Below are positions 17,267 to 25,777 of a DNA stretch of 64,000 nucleotides, piece by piece. Under the pieces are notes generated by a model that ran no database searches, was not told the DNA's origin, and was given only the letters and a program-made list of their open reading frames with translations. The DNA is from an uncultured Eubacteriales bacterium. GTDB lineage: Bacteria > Bacillota > Clostridia > Oscillospirales > CAG-382. Location: positions 1 to 64,000 of the forward strand of contig CAKSOW010000011.1 of NCBI GenBank assembly GCA_934479825.1, written 5' to 3'. How positions within the stretch are numbered: position 1 is the stretch's first letter; each line of letters starts with the position of its first letter. A program made the position numbers and the translations under genes.

Positions 17267-18464
17267 AAAAAACCGCCTTTCCGCCGATTATGACCGAGTG
17301 AATGTGAATGTTTTCGTCAAATAGAAGAATGTCCGCGTCAAAGCCCGGCAAAAGCGCGCCTTTGTGCGTTTCACCGATAATGTGCGCCGGTGTTTCGGAC
17401 GCCATTTTAACAGCGTCCGGCAGGGATACGCCTGCCAAATAAACCATATTGCGCACAAGCCTGTCCATCGTGGCAACGCTTCCGGCAAAGCAAGATCGAT
17501 CCGGCATTTTGGCAACGCCATCCTCAACAAGGACGCGTAATCCGCGCGTCTTGCTACCTAAAATGCTTTCTCCCTCCGGCATGCCGGCTGCGCGCATGGA
17601 GTCTGTGACAAGAGCTGTGCGCGGTGCGCCTTTGATTTTGTAAACCAATTTCAATAAGGAGGCCGGGAGATGTACGCCGTCTGCGATAATTTCCACCGTC
17701 ATACCGTCGTTTAAGTAGGCGCATTCGATAACACCGGCATACCGTAAACCGTTTTTGCGGTGCACGCCGCTGGTGCAGGAGTATAAATGCGTCACATGGG
17801 TAAAACCGGCGTCGAACGCTTTTTCCACGTCCGCCTCCGAAGCATCGGTATGACCGATGGACGGAAGAACTCCGTGTGCCACAAGCGTTCTTGCAAATTC
17901 TTCTGCACCGTCAAGCTCGGGCGCCGCGCTCCAACGCCGGATATCCGCGCCCCCATAGGCGAGAATTTTCGTGTATTCCGCTTTGTCGAAACCGCGTACA
18001 TACGCTTCGTCCTGGGCGCCTTTCTGGCTGAGGGCGAAGTACGGCCCTTCCAAGTGCAGGCCGAGAAAAGCGGCTCCGGCAGTTTCAGTATCGTTTTCGC
18101 GCTTTGCGGCACGGTATACGTCGATCGTTTCAAATAATTCGGCAAGGTCTCCGGAGGTGGCCGTCGGCAAAAGCGCCGTTGTGCCGTGGCAGGCGTGCGT
18201 GCAGGCGGCTTTCAAAAAGCCGTCTTTTTCGCAGTCAAGAAAGTCGGAACCGCCTGCACCGTGTGTGTGCAGGTCGATAAAGCCGGGGGAAACAAAAAGT
18301 CCGTGCGCGTCGATGATCTTGTCGGGAACGGGTGCAAGAGGGAAATTTGCCGGGAAAATGCCGATGATCTTTCCATGTGTATCCGTTTTTTCAAAATAGA
18401 GGTCGGAAGCGGTGGAAATCGAGGATCGGCCGATGATTTTTCCGTTTGTGATTTTGGTAACCAT
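17226..18464 (-). CDS. nagA: N-acetylglucosamine-6-phosphate deacetylase
   Basis: A 412-residue amidohydrolase that turns GlcNAc-6-phosphate into glucosamine-6-phosphate and acetate. The family's landmarks are present: DLHTHGAGGSDF, HLEGPYF with the metal Glu, SIGHTDASEADV, THLYSCTSGVH and the catalytic Asp in LVTDSMRAAG. ATG 18464 with GGGAG at 8 bases is preferred to a GTG/ATG nine codons upstream. Its product is the substrate of the nagB gene 1.4 kb upstream on the same strand. Confidence 0.93.
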   Translation of the reverse strand: MVTKITNGKIIGRSSISTASDLYFEKTDTHGKIIGIFPANFPLAPVPDKIIDAHGLFVSPGFIDLHTHGAGGSDFLDCEKDGFLKAACTHACHGTTALLPTATSGDLAELFETIDVYRAAKRENDTETAGAAFLGLHLEGPYFALSQKGAQDEAYVRGFDKAEYTKILAYGGADIRRWSAAPELDGAEEFARTLVAHGVLPSIGHTDASEADVEKAFDAGFTHVTHLYSCTSGVHRKNGLRYAGVIECAYLNDGMTVEIIADGVHLPASLLKLVYKIKGAPRTALVTDSMRAAGMPEGESILGSKTRGLRVLVEDGVAKMPDRSCFAGSVATMDRLVRNMVYLAGVSLPDAVKMASETPAHIIGETHKGALLPGFDADILLFDENIHIHSVIIGGKAVFYDEKGNDQNHGQC

Positions 18465-18647
18465 GCTGTTATCTCCCTTGGAATCTGACAAAGAAAGGTG
18501 CAGTTTTGCCGCAAAAGCTTTTGTGACATGTTTCTGCTTCTTTATACAAATCCGCTTTTATCATACCATATTTTTCCAAAGAAATCAAGTGATTTTGCGG
18601 CAAAAGTCCGCACAAACATACAAAAAACGCCAATTTTTGACGAAAAA

Positions 18648-18686
18648 GCGACGCAGTCCTCTTGGCGAACAAGAGAACTGCGCCGC
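18648..18686 (-). terminator. Rho-independent terminator after the oxidoreductase gene
   Basis: A 17-base-pair stem (18670-18686 with 18648-18664, two G-U pairs, loop GCGAA) followed on the minus strand by TTTTT. It lies between the Gfo/Idh/MocA gene and nagA, so nagB-oxidoreductase and nagA-araC-GNAT may be partly separate transcripts. Confidence 0.75.
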
Positions 18687-18692
18687 CTGTTT

Positions 18693-19787
18693 TTAATAGA
18701 CCGTGGGCATGGGATTATCTGCGTGTATTTTTTCAATTACGCGGATAAGCTTGACAACCTTTTCCGGTTTTATGAACAATTCCGTTCCCTCAGTAAGCGT
18801 TTTGTATAACTTTTCATAGTAATCTGCAACTGCCACATCAAACGGCGAACCGCTGAGGTCCTCCGAAAAGCTCTTCCAATCGAGTTTTTCGCCGCAATAG
18901 CGCGGAGATACGCCGTCTGCACCGACTAACGGCTCAAACGTCAATTTCTGCTTGGGCGCGGTGGCGGCGTCATAATATTTCCATTCGATCTTGCTCATGG
19001 TCGCTTTCAGCGAACCGCGGGAACCCTGAATTTTATAAGTATAGTCGGAATATGCGTCGCAACTGCTGATTTCTACGTCGATAAGCGGCCTCCCGGGTGC
19101 GGTGAGAAGCACCTTGGCATAGTCCTCGGCATCGCCGAACGTGTTGTACTTGCCGAGTCTTGAATAGATTTCCGGCATTTCATCCTCGTCAAGCTCCAAA
19201 AGGTCAAGCGCCTGATCTAACGGATGAGGGCCGGTATTGAGAAGACTGCCGCCGTAAAAGCGCTTGCCGGTCTGCCAGTCCCAACGGCGTGAAAATCCGG
19301 AAAAGGCGATGTTGATCTGGACAATCTCGCCGAGCACACCGCTTTCAATAATCTCGTGAATGCGTTTGTAATAGGAGGCAAGGCGCGACTGCTGGAACAC
19401 GGTCAACAGACAGCCGTGCTCTTTGGCCATGCGGATCATGGCTTCGCATTCCTGAGAGTAGGCGGAAAACGGCTTCTCGCAGACGACATTGAATCCATGT
19501 TCCAGAAGATCCATGGTAATGGGGTAATGTTCGTTTGAAAAAGTGGAGTTTATGACAAGGTCGATGTTGTTCTGATTGAACAGACTGCGGTAGTCGTCGT
19601 AGATATTGCAGTTGAATTCGGCGGCGGCGCGTGTCCGGCGGCTTGCCATACGGTCAACAATAGCGACTACACGGTAGTATTTTTTGGAGGCTTCCGACAG
19701 AAAATACGCGCCGTGAATATCTCTTCCGCTGCGTCCCTGTCCGATGATAGCGACATTCAAGAGTCCTCGTTTTTTGTTGGAATCCAT
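18693..19787 (-). CDS. Gfo/Idh/MocA-family oxidoreductase
   Basis: A 364-residue NAD(P)-dependent oxidoreductase. The N-terminal Rossmann fold carries VAIIGQGRSGRDIHGAYF and the family motif CEKPFSA, with the second domain covering the rest. Members oxidise or reduce sugars and sugar-like rings. Its place between nagB and nagA suggests a modified amino sugar or glycoside as substrate, but the sequence does not say which. It starts 45 bases after nagB. Confidence 0.85.
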   Translation of the reverse strand: MDSNKKRGLLNVAIIGQGRSGRDIHGAYFLSEASKKYYRVVAIVDRMASRRTRAAAEFNCNIYDDYRSLFNQNNIDLVINSTFSNEHYPITMDLLEHGFNVVCEKPFSAYSQECEAMIRMAKEHGCLLTVFQQSRLASYYKRIHEIIESGVLGEIVQINIAFSGFSRRWDWQTGKRFYGGSLLNTGPHPLDQALDLLELDEDEMPEIYSRLGKYNTFGDAEDYAKVLLTAPGRPLIDVEISSCDAYSDYTYKIQGSRGSLKATMSKIEWKYYDAATAPKQKLTFEPLVGADGVSPRYCGEKLDWKSFSEDLSGSPFDVAVADYYEKLYKTLTEGTELFIKPEKVVKLIRVIEKIHADNPMPTVY

Positions 19788-19832
19788 AAGATCTTTCCTT
19801 TCGTATCTGAATTACGGCTTTTGACCGCTTGG

Positions 19833-20606
19833 TTACAGTATTTTGGCGGCACTGTCCTTGTCGCAGTACAGCACGGCGTGCGGATGACGGCGCATGACGG
19901 TGGCCGGGCAATGGGTGCTTATCTCTTTATCGGTCACGGTGTGATAGACAGCGTCTGCCTTGGTTGCGGCAGGCACGCTGCAAAAGAGGTAATCGGCATG
20001 GAATAAAGTCGGAATGGTGAGCGTGAGCGCGGTGTGCGGCACCTCCGAAAGACTTGCAAAACAGCCGTCGTTGACCTGCTGACGGCGGCACACCTCGTCA
20101 AGCTTTACCGGTTTTATGATGCGCTTGTCGTCAAAATCAGCCACCGGCGGATCGTTGAAAGCAATATGTCCGTTTTCCCCGATGCCGAGCATGACCACAT
20201 CAATTTTGATGTTTTCGAGCAAAGCGCCGTATCGGGCACAATCGGTTTCCGGATCTGTGCCGGTACAGTCGATGTAATGAACCGAGCGGAAAGGCAGTTT
20301 TCCGAAGATGGCGTTTTTGAGAAAAGTGCCGAACCGCTGCGGCGCGTCGGCGGCAAGGCCGATGTATTCGTCCATGTGGTAGGCGTTGACGCGTGTCCAG
20401 TCAATATCTTTCCGGGCGCAAAGCGCGTCCAGCGTCTCATTCTGAGAGGGTGCGGCGGCAAAAATCATATTGATTTCCGGCTTTTGGGCAAGCAGGGAGC
20501 AGATGACGTCCGCCGCATCGTTTCCGGCGGCAGAACCCATTTCGGCACGTGTGTCAAACACACGGACGGAAAGCGTGCCGACTTTTTCTGTTTTAATAAG
20601 AGACAT
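19833..20606 (-). CDS. nagB: Glucosamine-6-phosphate deaminase
   Basis: A 257-residue deaminase/isomerase that converts glucosamine-6-phosphate to fructose-6-phosphate and ammonia, feeding glycolysis. The catalytic loop is GIGENGHIAFNDPP (141-154), and the acid pair is Asp79-Glu80 in HMDEYIGL. Compared with E. coli NagB, the general-base Asp141 is Asn145 and Glu148 is Asp152, as in the variant GENGHIAFNDP subfamily that is common in Clostridia. It opens the cluster behind a strong promoter. Confidence 0.9.
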   Translation of the reverse strand: MSLIKTEKVGTLSVRVFDTRAEMGSAAGNDAADVICSLLAQKPEINMIFAAAPSQNETLDALCARKDIDWTRVNAYHMDEYIGLAADAPQRFGTFLKNAIFGKLPFRSVHYIDCTGTDPETDCARYGALLENIKIDVVMLGIGENGHIAFNDPPVADFDDKRIIKPVKLDEVCRRQQVNDGCFASLSEVPHTALTLTIPTLFHADYLFCSVPAATKADAVYHTVTDKEISTHCPATVMRRHPHAVLYCDKDSAAKIL

Positions 20607-20947
20607 GTGCGTTTCTCCTTAAAGATTCTGTAATTAAATTGCACTTTTATTATAGAAAAAACGGAATTTGTTGTCAATATGGTTTGCAAAACAAATCATA
20701 AATTGAATATTTATGTAAAATATAGAATGATAATATGCTTATTTAAAACTGCGCTAAAATAGCAAAAAGCGCGCCAATATAATCTATAAAAATATGCGCA
20801 GATTTTGAAAAAGCCAACCGGATACCGTAAAAAATATGCGTTTTTTGCCATGCCTGCATAGTGTTTCCTTTTTTGGTCTAAAATAGAAATAACCAATGTT
20901 TTTATACCGAAAAATGGCTGTACGGACAGCTTAGGGAGGGGAAACGC
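20607..20947. other. AT-rich intergenic region between divergent genes
   Basis: About 340 bases hold the nagB promoter near the left end and the ribosome binding site of the small membrane protein gene (AGGGAGGGG just before 20948). I see no gene, hairpin or repeat in the middle. Confidence 0.6.
20649..20677 (-). promoter_or_regulatory. Consensus promoter of the nag cluster
   Basis: On the minus strand a perfect TTGACA (20672-20677) and a perfect TATAAT (20649-20654) are 17 bases apart, with the nagB start 43 bases downstream. Such a strong core promoter would need repression or be constitutive. Confidence 0.75.
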
Positions 20948-21379
20948 ATGATCAAAGGATGTGCCAAACGCGTGGTTGTGGTGCGCAACATAGACAGTGC
21001 ACTGTTTGAAGAAGCTTTTTTTATAGTCAAATCCGGACAGAGTGCAAAAAAAAGCACCGAGGAAGAATTCCTCGGTGAAGCAGGACGCCTGGTAAAAGCC
21101 GTACCGGGTGCAGAACAGACGGCGGACGCGTTTGAAAAAGACAAGGAGAAAAATGAAAGCGAGACTTCCGGAGAGCGCTTCCGGTTTTCTGCCAAGAAAA
21201 ATGCGGATAAAGGCGACGCGGCGGACGCTTTTTGCCTGCCGTCCGTGCCGGAATCTCTGTGGCCGGACAGCGGAAAAAGGGGAAGAAAACTATGTTTTCA
21301 CGATGTTTTTCTGTTTGCTCTCGGTTTTGTTACAGCGGCAGGCGGAGCGGTCATCTTACACGTTTGCGGTTTGGCGTAA
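20948..21379 (+). CDS. Small C-terminally anchored membrane protein
   Basis: A 143-residue protein that I cannot name. It starts MIKGCAKRVVVVRNIDSALFEEAFFIVK, a pattern seen at the start of many unannotated clostridial proteins, continues with a long charged, probably disordered stretch, and ends with one membrane helix (VFLFALGFVTAAGGAVILHV). A very strong ribosome binding site (AGGGAGGGG) precedes the ATG. It ends 9 bases from the stop of the convergent M42-like gene. Confidence 0.75.
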   Translation: MIKGCAKRVVVVRNIDSALFEEAFFIVKSGQSAKKSTEEEFLGEAGRLVKAVPGAEQTADAFEKDKEKNESETSGERFRFSAKKNADKGDAADAFCLPSVPESLWPDSGKRGRKLCFHDVFLFALGFVTAAGGAVILHVCGLA

Positions 21380-21387
21380 GGGCGTAA

Positions 21388-22356
21388 TTAAAGATTTTGC
21401 GTCAAGCGTATGAGCACATCGGCAAGCGTCTTGCAAAGCGAGAGATCCGCGCGTTCACGCGGCAGTCCTTTTGCATGGACGGGATAGAGCAGTGTTGCGA
21501 TACGTGCACCGTGTCCGGCGCCGTTCACGCGCGCGGCGTCTGTAAAAGAATCGGAGGAGATCGACGGCGTAAGCGTCGTGCCGGTCTGCGCGGCGGCATT
21601 TTGCAGTTCTTTTATCAATTCGCTGTCGCCGACCGAAAAACGATCGGCCATGCGCACGCCGAGCGATTCGGATTCTTCATAAGGCTCCAAGCAGACAGCG
21701 ATATCCGGCGATATGCCGAAAGCGGCAGGAGCCGCACCGCGAGAACCCAAAACCGATTGGGCGCAGAAAACAAACGACAATTCATAGGCGGCCGGTTCTG
21801 TCAAAGCGGCAAGTTTGGCAAGAGCCGCCGCGCATAACTTGTTTCCGAGAGCCGGGGCATAGACAATTTTGTCCGACGGTCTGACCGGTTCTTCGGCAAA
21901 GCAGAGAAGATCGCCGACGGCAATGTGTCTGGCGGCCTTTTCGGCGTTTTCAAAGCCGAAATCGGCAAATAACGGTTCGGAAAGGTCGTCCTTGCCCAGT
22001 TTAAAACTGCCCGGCACAAGTATACCGGTACACTTGCTGTCGCCCGCCTTGACTACTTTGGTATAGGCAGTCGCTTTAAGGTCGGTTTTCCCGATGGGAG
22101 AAGTGCGGACAAGGCCGTTATCCTCCAAATAGGTGACAATGCGGCCGGGTGCGTCGATAGCGCAGAAAAAGGCAATTTTAAGCGGTTTTTTGCCTTTTTG
22201 GGGCACGGCAGCCCGTGTTGCAATCAGATTTCCGAGGACGTCGGTATGGATTTCATCGGTATATTTTTTGATATACCGGTATATTTTTTCTCTGAGTTCG
22301 TTTTCACCGCCGGATACGGTCGGGACAGGAATAAGCGTATCAAGAATATCAGTCAT
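21388..22356 (-). CDS. M42-like peptidase fold protein lacking metal ligands
   Basis: A 322-residue protein with the overall layout of M42 glutamyl/deblocking aminopeptidases (PTVSGGENELR at the start, an inserted dimerisation-type domain, a GSRGA strand). The usual metal-binding positions are changed: HMDE is AIDA (66-69, His to Ala), the DDR motif is GNK (171-173) and the EE pair is SV (201-202). Only the Asp at 68 and a late His remain. It is therefore unlikely to be a normal metallopeptidase. The frame is intact, has a good ribosome binding site and shows no sign of decay. Confidence 0.8.
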   Translation of the reverse strand: MTDILDTLIPVPTVSGGENELREKIYRYIKKYTDEIHTDVLGNLIATRAAVPQKGKKPLKIAFFCAIDAPGRIVTYLEDNGLVRTSPIGKTDLKATAYTKVVKAGDSKCTGILVPGSFKLGKDDLSEPLFADFGFENAEKAARHIAVGDLLCFAEEPVRPSDKIVYAPALGNKLCAAALAKLAALTEPAAYELSFVFCAQSVLGSRGAAPAAFGISPDIAVCLEPYEESESLGVRMADRFSVGDSELIKELQNAAAQTGTTLTPSISSDSFTDAARVNGAGHGARIATLLYPVHAKGLPRERADLSLCKTLADVLIRLTQNL

Positions 22357-22588
22357 GAAAATTCTCCTTTGGGTTTCAGACAGTTATCCAAAACAAGTTG
22401 GTATCTATATTGTACCACAAACCGTTTGCAAAATCTATGCTTTTTGAAAAAAATAAAGCAATTGTTCCAAAAAAACGGATTTTTTCCTTTAAACCGGCAA
22501 AACTGTATAGGGAAACCGGCGCTAAATGAGTTTCATAGTCGGATGTTTAAAACCGTTTCCGCCCAATAAGCCTGAAAGGAAGAGCCGC

Positions 22589-24328
22589 ATGTCCTTTTTG
22601 TCCCGTCCGCGCCCCAGTCTCAACGATCCGGAAAAAGCCGAAAAAACGGTTTACGAATACGTTTGTGAGTATCCGTACCCCGACAGAAAAGGACGGCGGC
22701 GCAGTTATTTTTTGTTTTTGGCGTTGCTTGCCGTAAGCGCCGCTTTATTGGTCCGGCTGTGGGATCTTGCCATGTACGACAACGCCTCCCAAGAGGTGCT
22801 GTCCGGCCAATATACCAGACGCGCGGACGCGGCAAAGCATACCGGCTTTATCTATGACCGGAACGGAAAACTGCTGTCCCATGCCGAGGAAGGCGCAGTT
22901 GCGCTTGTCAATATTTGCGGCAGCCGCGATAAAAACGCGGTCGCGGCGTATCTGCAAACCTACTCGGCGCTTTCGCCGGACGAGCTGCTTGAAAAAATCA
23001 ACGGACAAACGCCGTTTGCACTGACGCTTTCGGCTTTTCCGGAGGTTTCTCCGCCGCGCGGCGTGTATGTATATCCGCGCTATGTGGAAAGGAACGGGAC
23101 GCTTTGTCGGCATTTGCTCGGATACCGTGATGCGGACGGAATCGGCAAGGACGGAATTTACCGGCGATATGACGCGCTTTTGGGAAAGACCGGCGCGCTT
23201 TCTTACCGCTATTTTGCGGACGCGGCCGGAAATCAGATAGCCGCCGACGCTTTTTGCGTCATCAACGGCGGCTATACCGATACGTCGGGCGTTATTCTGT
23301 CGGTCGATGAAACGCTGCAAAACAAACTGGATGAAGTGTGCGACCGGTATATGGATATGGGTGCGGCGGTTTTATGCGATCTTTCGGATTACAGCATTGC
23401 GGCGTTGTCGTCGCGGCCGCTTTATGATGCGGAAAATGTGGCGGATTACCTGAATTCCGAGCGCGGAGAATTGCTTAACAGAGCTTTTTCCCTGTATACG
23501 CCGGGCTCTGTTTTCAAGACGGTAGTCGCGGCGGCGGCGCTTGAAAGCGATTCTTCCCTTTATGATTTTTCCTATGAATGTACCGGCAGTATTACGGTTA
23601 GCGGCAAAGAATTTCACTGCCACAAAAAAACCGGTCACGGGGTACAGAACATGCGCGAGGGCTTTGCCAATTCGTGCAATGTGTATTTTATTGCGTTGGC
23701 CGAAAAAGTCGGACTTGTTCCGATCTGCGATATGGCGCAGAAACTGGGGCTTGGCGTGCCGCACTCGGTCGGGGCGTTATATGTGCCGGCCGCAAAGCTT
23801 CCGAACCGGGCCTATGCCCATATACCGGCCTATCTTGCGAACGCCTGCATCGGGCAGGGAGATATCATGATCTCGCCGGTGGATTTAGCAAGCGTTTACG
23901 CGGCTTGTGTGACGGGCGTCCGGCGTGACCTGACGCTCGTGAAAGGAATATGGGAGAGTGGGAAAGAAGAAACGGGGGCAGATCTGCCGTCGGAAGAAAA
24001 CGGAAAGATGACGCGCTTCTGCGACACGGTTCCGGTGAAAGTGTTAAAAGATGAAACGGTTTCGCGCTTACGGGAAATGATGTGTGCCTGCGTGAAGATC
24101 GGAACCGGTTGGCAGGCAGGTACAGGCGGAATTGCCGTGGGAGGAAAGACCGCCACGGCGCAGAGCGGGCAGTACAAGGACGGAAAAGAGGTATTGAACC
24201 GTTTTTTTGCCGGTTTTTATCCGGCAGATGAGCCGAAATATGTTTTAGTGATCCTTTGCGACGGAAATGGGGAAAACACGGCGATTCCGGCAAAGATATT
24301 TTCGGAGTTTGTCAAGGCGGCCGGGTAA
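22589..24328 (+). CDS. Class B penicillin-binding protein (transpeptidase)
   Basis: A 579-residue membrane-anchored transpeptidase that cross-links peptidoglycan. It has a short cytoplasmic tail, one membrane helix (~40-60, YFLFLALLAVSAALLVRLWD), a dimerisation domain starting GFIYDRNGKLL, and the catalytic domain with Ser307-Val-Phe-Lys310 (SxxK) and Ser362-Cys-Asn364 (SxN). The third motif reads Lys520-Thr-Ala522 and not the usual KTG. ATG 22589 follows GAAAGGA at 8 bases. It stands outside a division or sporulation cluster, so its process is unknown. Confidence 0.9.
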   Translation: MSFLSRPRPSLNDPEKAEKTVYEYVCEYPYPDRKGRRRSYFLFLALLAVSAALLVRLWDLAMYDNASQEVLSGQYTRRADAAKHTGFIYDRNGKLLSHAEEGAVALVNICGSRDKNAVAAYLQTYSALSPDELLEKINGQTPFALTLSAFPEVSPPRGVYVYPRYVERNGTLCRHLLGYRDADGIGKDGIYRRYDALLGKTGALSYRYFADAAGNQIAADAFCVINGGYTDTSGVILSVDETLQNKLDEVCDRYMDMGAAVLCDLSDYSIAALSSRPLYDAENVADYLNSERGELLNRAFSLYTPGSVFKTVVAAAALESDSSLYDFSYECTGSITVSGKEFHCHKKTGHGVQNMREGFANSCNVYFIALAEKVGLVPICDMAQKLGLGVPHSVGALYVPAAKLPNRAYAHIPAYLANACIGQGDIMISPVDLASVYAACVTGVRRDLTLVKGIWESGKEETGADLPSEENGKMTRFCDTVPVKVLKDETVSRLREMMCACVKIGTGWQAGTGGIAVGGKTATAQSGQYKDGKEVLNRFFAGFYPADEPKYVLVILCDGNGENTAIPAKIFSEFVKAAG

Positions 24329-24421
24329 AGACGCGCCGCACATTTTTCCCGGAAACGCATACTATACAACAGACGGTGAAAAAAACACCCCGTCAAGTAT
24401 AACAGTTAGGAGGAGTCACTC

Positions 24422-24511
24422 ATGGCAGGCTGCTTAGGAAACGCTTTTGACGAAAACATTTGGCTTATCATCTTGATCGCTGTCATCATACTCTGCTGCT
24501 TCTGCGGTTAA
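24422..24511 (+). CDS. 29-residue Cys-rich membrane peptide
   Basis: A tiny open frame (MAGCLGNAFDENIWLIIL, then AVIILCCFCG) with an ideal AGGAGG site 8 bases before the ATG. The C-terminal half is one hydrophobic helix that ends in CysCysPheCys-Gly. It resembles the short high-cysteine single-helix peptides found in many Clostridia, some annotated near sporulation genes, whose role is unknown. It lies 93 bases after the PBP gene and ends shortly before a clean terminator, so it may be read with the PBP gene or alone. Confidence 0.7.
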   Translation: MAGCLGNAFDENIWLIILIAVIILCCFCG

Positions 24512-24580
24512 AAACATAGTGCCGACACGAAATGAGCGCGTCGGTCACATGAAAAATCCGTAAATCAAGGCAAATACCGG

Positions 24581-24618
24581 AAAAATGCCGCCCTTTTTGG
24601 TAAAGAGCGGCATTTTTT
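24581..24618 (+). terminator. Rho-independent terminator after the Cys-rich peptide gene
   Basis: AAAAATGCCGC (24581-24591) pairs with GCGGCATTTTT (24607-24617) and is followed by more T. It ends the PBP/peptide transcript. Confidence 0.8.
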
Positions 24619-24673
24619 CTGTATTCTTTTCCCATTTTCTCTTTTTGTTTCCTCTCTTTCCAGATAACGAGCC

Positions 24674-24702
24674 TTGATAATACCTTTTCCAAGGCGTATA
24701 AT
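24674..24702 (+). promoter_or_regulatory. Promoter of the CAP-protein gene
   Basis: TTGATA (24674-24679) and a perfect TATAAT (24697-24702), 17-base spacing, 24 bases before the start codon; AAAGGAG lies between. Confidence 0.7.
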
Positions 24703-24726
24703 CTTTATCAGAAAGGAGAGATTTTG

Positions 24727-25623
24727 ATGAAAAAGCTAATCGCTGTCACTGCTTCCTTAATTGCGGCGGCTTCTCTTACCCAAGCAAGCGCCGCCGAAGT
24801 GAAAGCAGACAAAATTTCTGTTTCTGACCTCTTTGATCTTGTGAAAAACAATTCTTGTGTATCTTCGGTTCTCCCTGAACTCGACTCCGATACACATAGT
24901 CTTTCCGGAATCCTTTCCTATATTTCCGGGCTTAAAGACTCTGATTGTGTTCTTCCGGATATCGGAAATTCCCAAACCTTAAAGGATATGCTCTCCAAAC
25001 TGTTTGAGCATATCAAATCCGATAAAACGGAAGATCCCGACGACAACTGCGGTTCTGATTCCGATTGCGGTTCAGACGAAACGCCCGATTGCCCGGATTC
25101 CGGTTGCCCCGGCGAAATCCCGGACAAGCCCGAAACTCCGGATAAACCCGACGATTCGGATAAGCCCGCAGAAAAACCGTCCGAGCCGTCCGAAAAGCCG
25201 GATACTCCCTCGGAAAAGCCGGATGATTCGACAAACGGCAGTACAAGTAACAATTCGTATGTCAACGCTGTTCTGACGCTTGTCAACAAGTACCGTAACC
25301 AGAACGGCCTTGCTTCGGTCTCGCTGGATTCCGCTCTTTGCGGTGCAGCTGATGTCCGTGCCAAAGAAATCGTAAGCTCATTTTCTCACACCCGTCCGAA
25401 CGGTTCCTCCTGTTTCACCGTTTTAGCTGAAAATGGCATTTCGTACAGCGGCGCCGGAGAAAATATCGCCTACGGCCAGTCCTCGCCCGACAAGGTCATG
25501 ACCGCTTGGATGAATTCCTCGGGACACCGCGCCAACATACTGAATGCGTCGTTCACCAAACTCGGCGTCGGCGTGTACCAGAGCGGCGGCACGCTGTACT
25601 GGACGCAGATCTTTACTTATTAA
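24727..25623 (+). CDS. Secreted CAP (SCP-like) domain protein
   Basis: A 298-residue exported protein. A type I signal peptide (KKLIAVTASLIAAASLTQASA) is followed by a ~75-residue helical part, a low-complexity Asp/Pro/Lys-rich linker (~98-178, DKPxxP repeats) and a CAP domain (~180-298) with the marks LVNKYRNQNGL, FSHTRPNG, GENIAYGQ and HRANILNA. The His in FSHT and the Glu in GENIA match the CAP cavity residues. Such proteins are wall-associated or released; their activity is unproven. The start is the ATG at 24727, with AAAGGAG upstream. Confidence 0.9.
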   Translation: MKKLIAVTASLIAAASLTQASAAEVKADKISVSDLFDLVKNNSCVSSVLPELDSDTHSLSGILSYISGLKDSDCVLPDIGNSQTLKDMLSKLFEHIKSDKTEDPDDNCGSDSDCGSDETPDCPDSGCPGEIPDKPETPDKPDDSDKPAEKPSEPSEKPDTPSEKPDDSTNGSTSNNSYVNAVLTLVNKYRNQNGLASVSLDSALCGAADVRAKEIVSSFSHTRPNGSSCFTVLAENGISYSGAGENIAYGQSSPDKVMTAWMNSSGHRANILNASFTKLGVGVYQSGGTLYWTQIFTY

Positions 25624-25680
25624 GTTCAAGTACCTAACAGATTTCACAAGTTAAACGTTTTTCACGTATCTTTTTAAGAG

Positions 25681-25730
25681 AAACGCCCTCCTTACGGTAA
25701 ATTCTTTCAAACCGTAAGGAGGGCGTTTTA
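25681..25730. terminator. Terminator hairpin 1 between CAP and GH99-like genes
   Basis: AACGCCCTCCTTACGGT and ACCGTAAGGAGGGCGTT form a 17-base-pair stem with T-rich flank; it ends the CAP transcript. Confidence 0.75.
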
Positions 25731-25731
25731 T

Positions 25732-25772
25732 AGAGAGAGCCGCAAAGTCACAGGTTTGCGGCTCTCTCTTTT
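25732..25772. terminator. Terminator hairpin 2 between CAP and GH99-like genes
   Basis: AGAGAGAGCCGCAAA pairs with TTTGCGGCTCTCTCT, followed by TTT on the plus strand and by an A/T-rich flank on the minus strand. It directly follows hairpin 1, giving a double terminator between the convergent genes. Confidence 0.7.
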
Positions 25773-25777
25773 ATTTG

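Noticed and set aside
21048..21078. Hairpin CACCGAGGAA/TTCCTCGGTG as a regulatory element
   Set aside because: It lies inside the coding frame of the small membrane protein and has no T-run; treated as chance.
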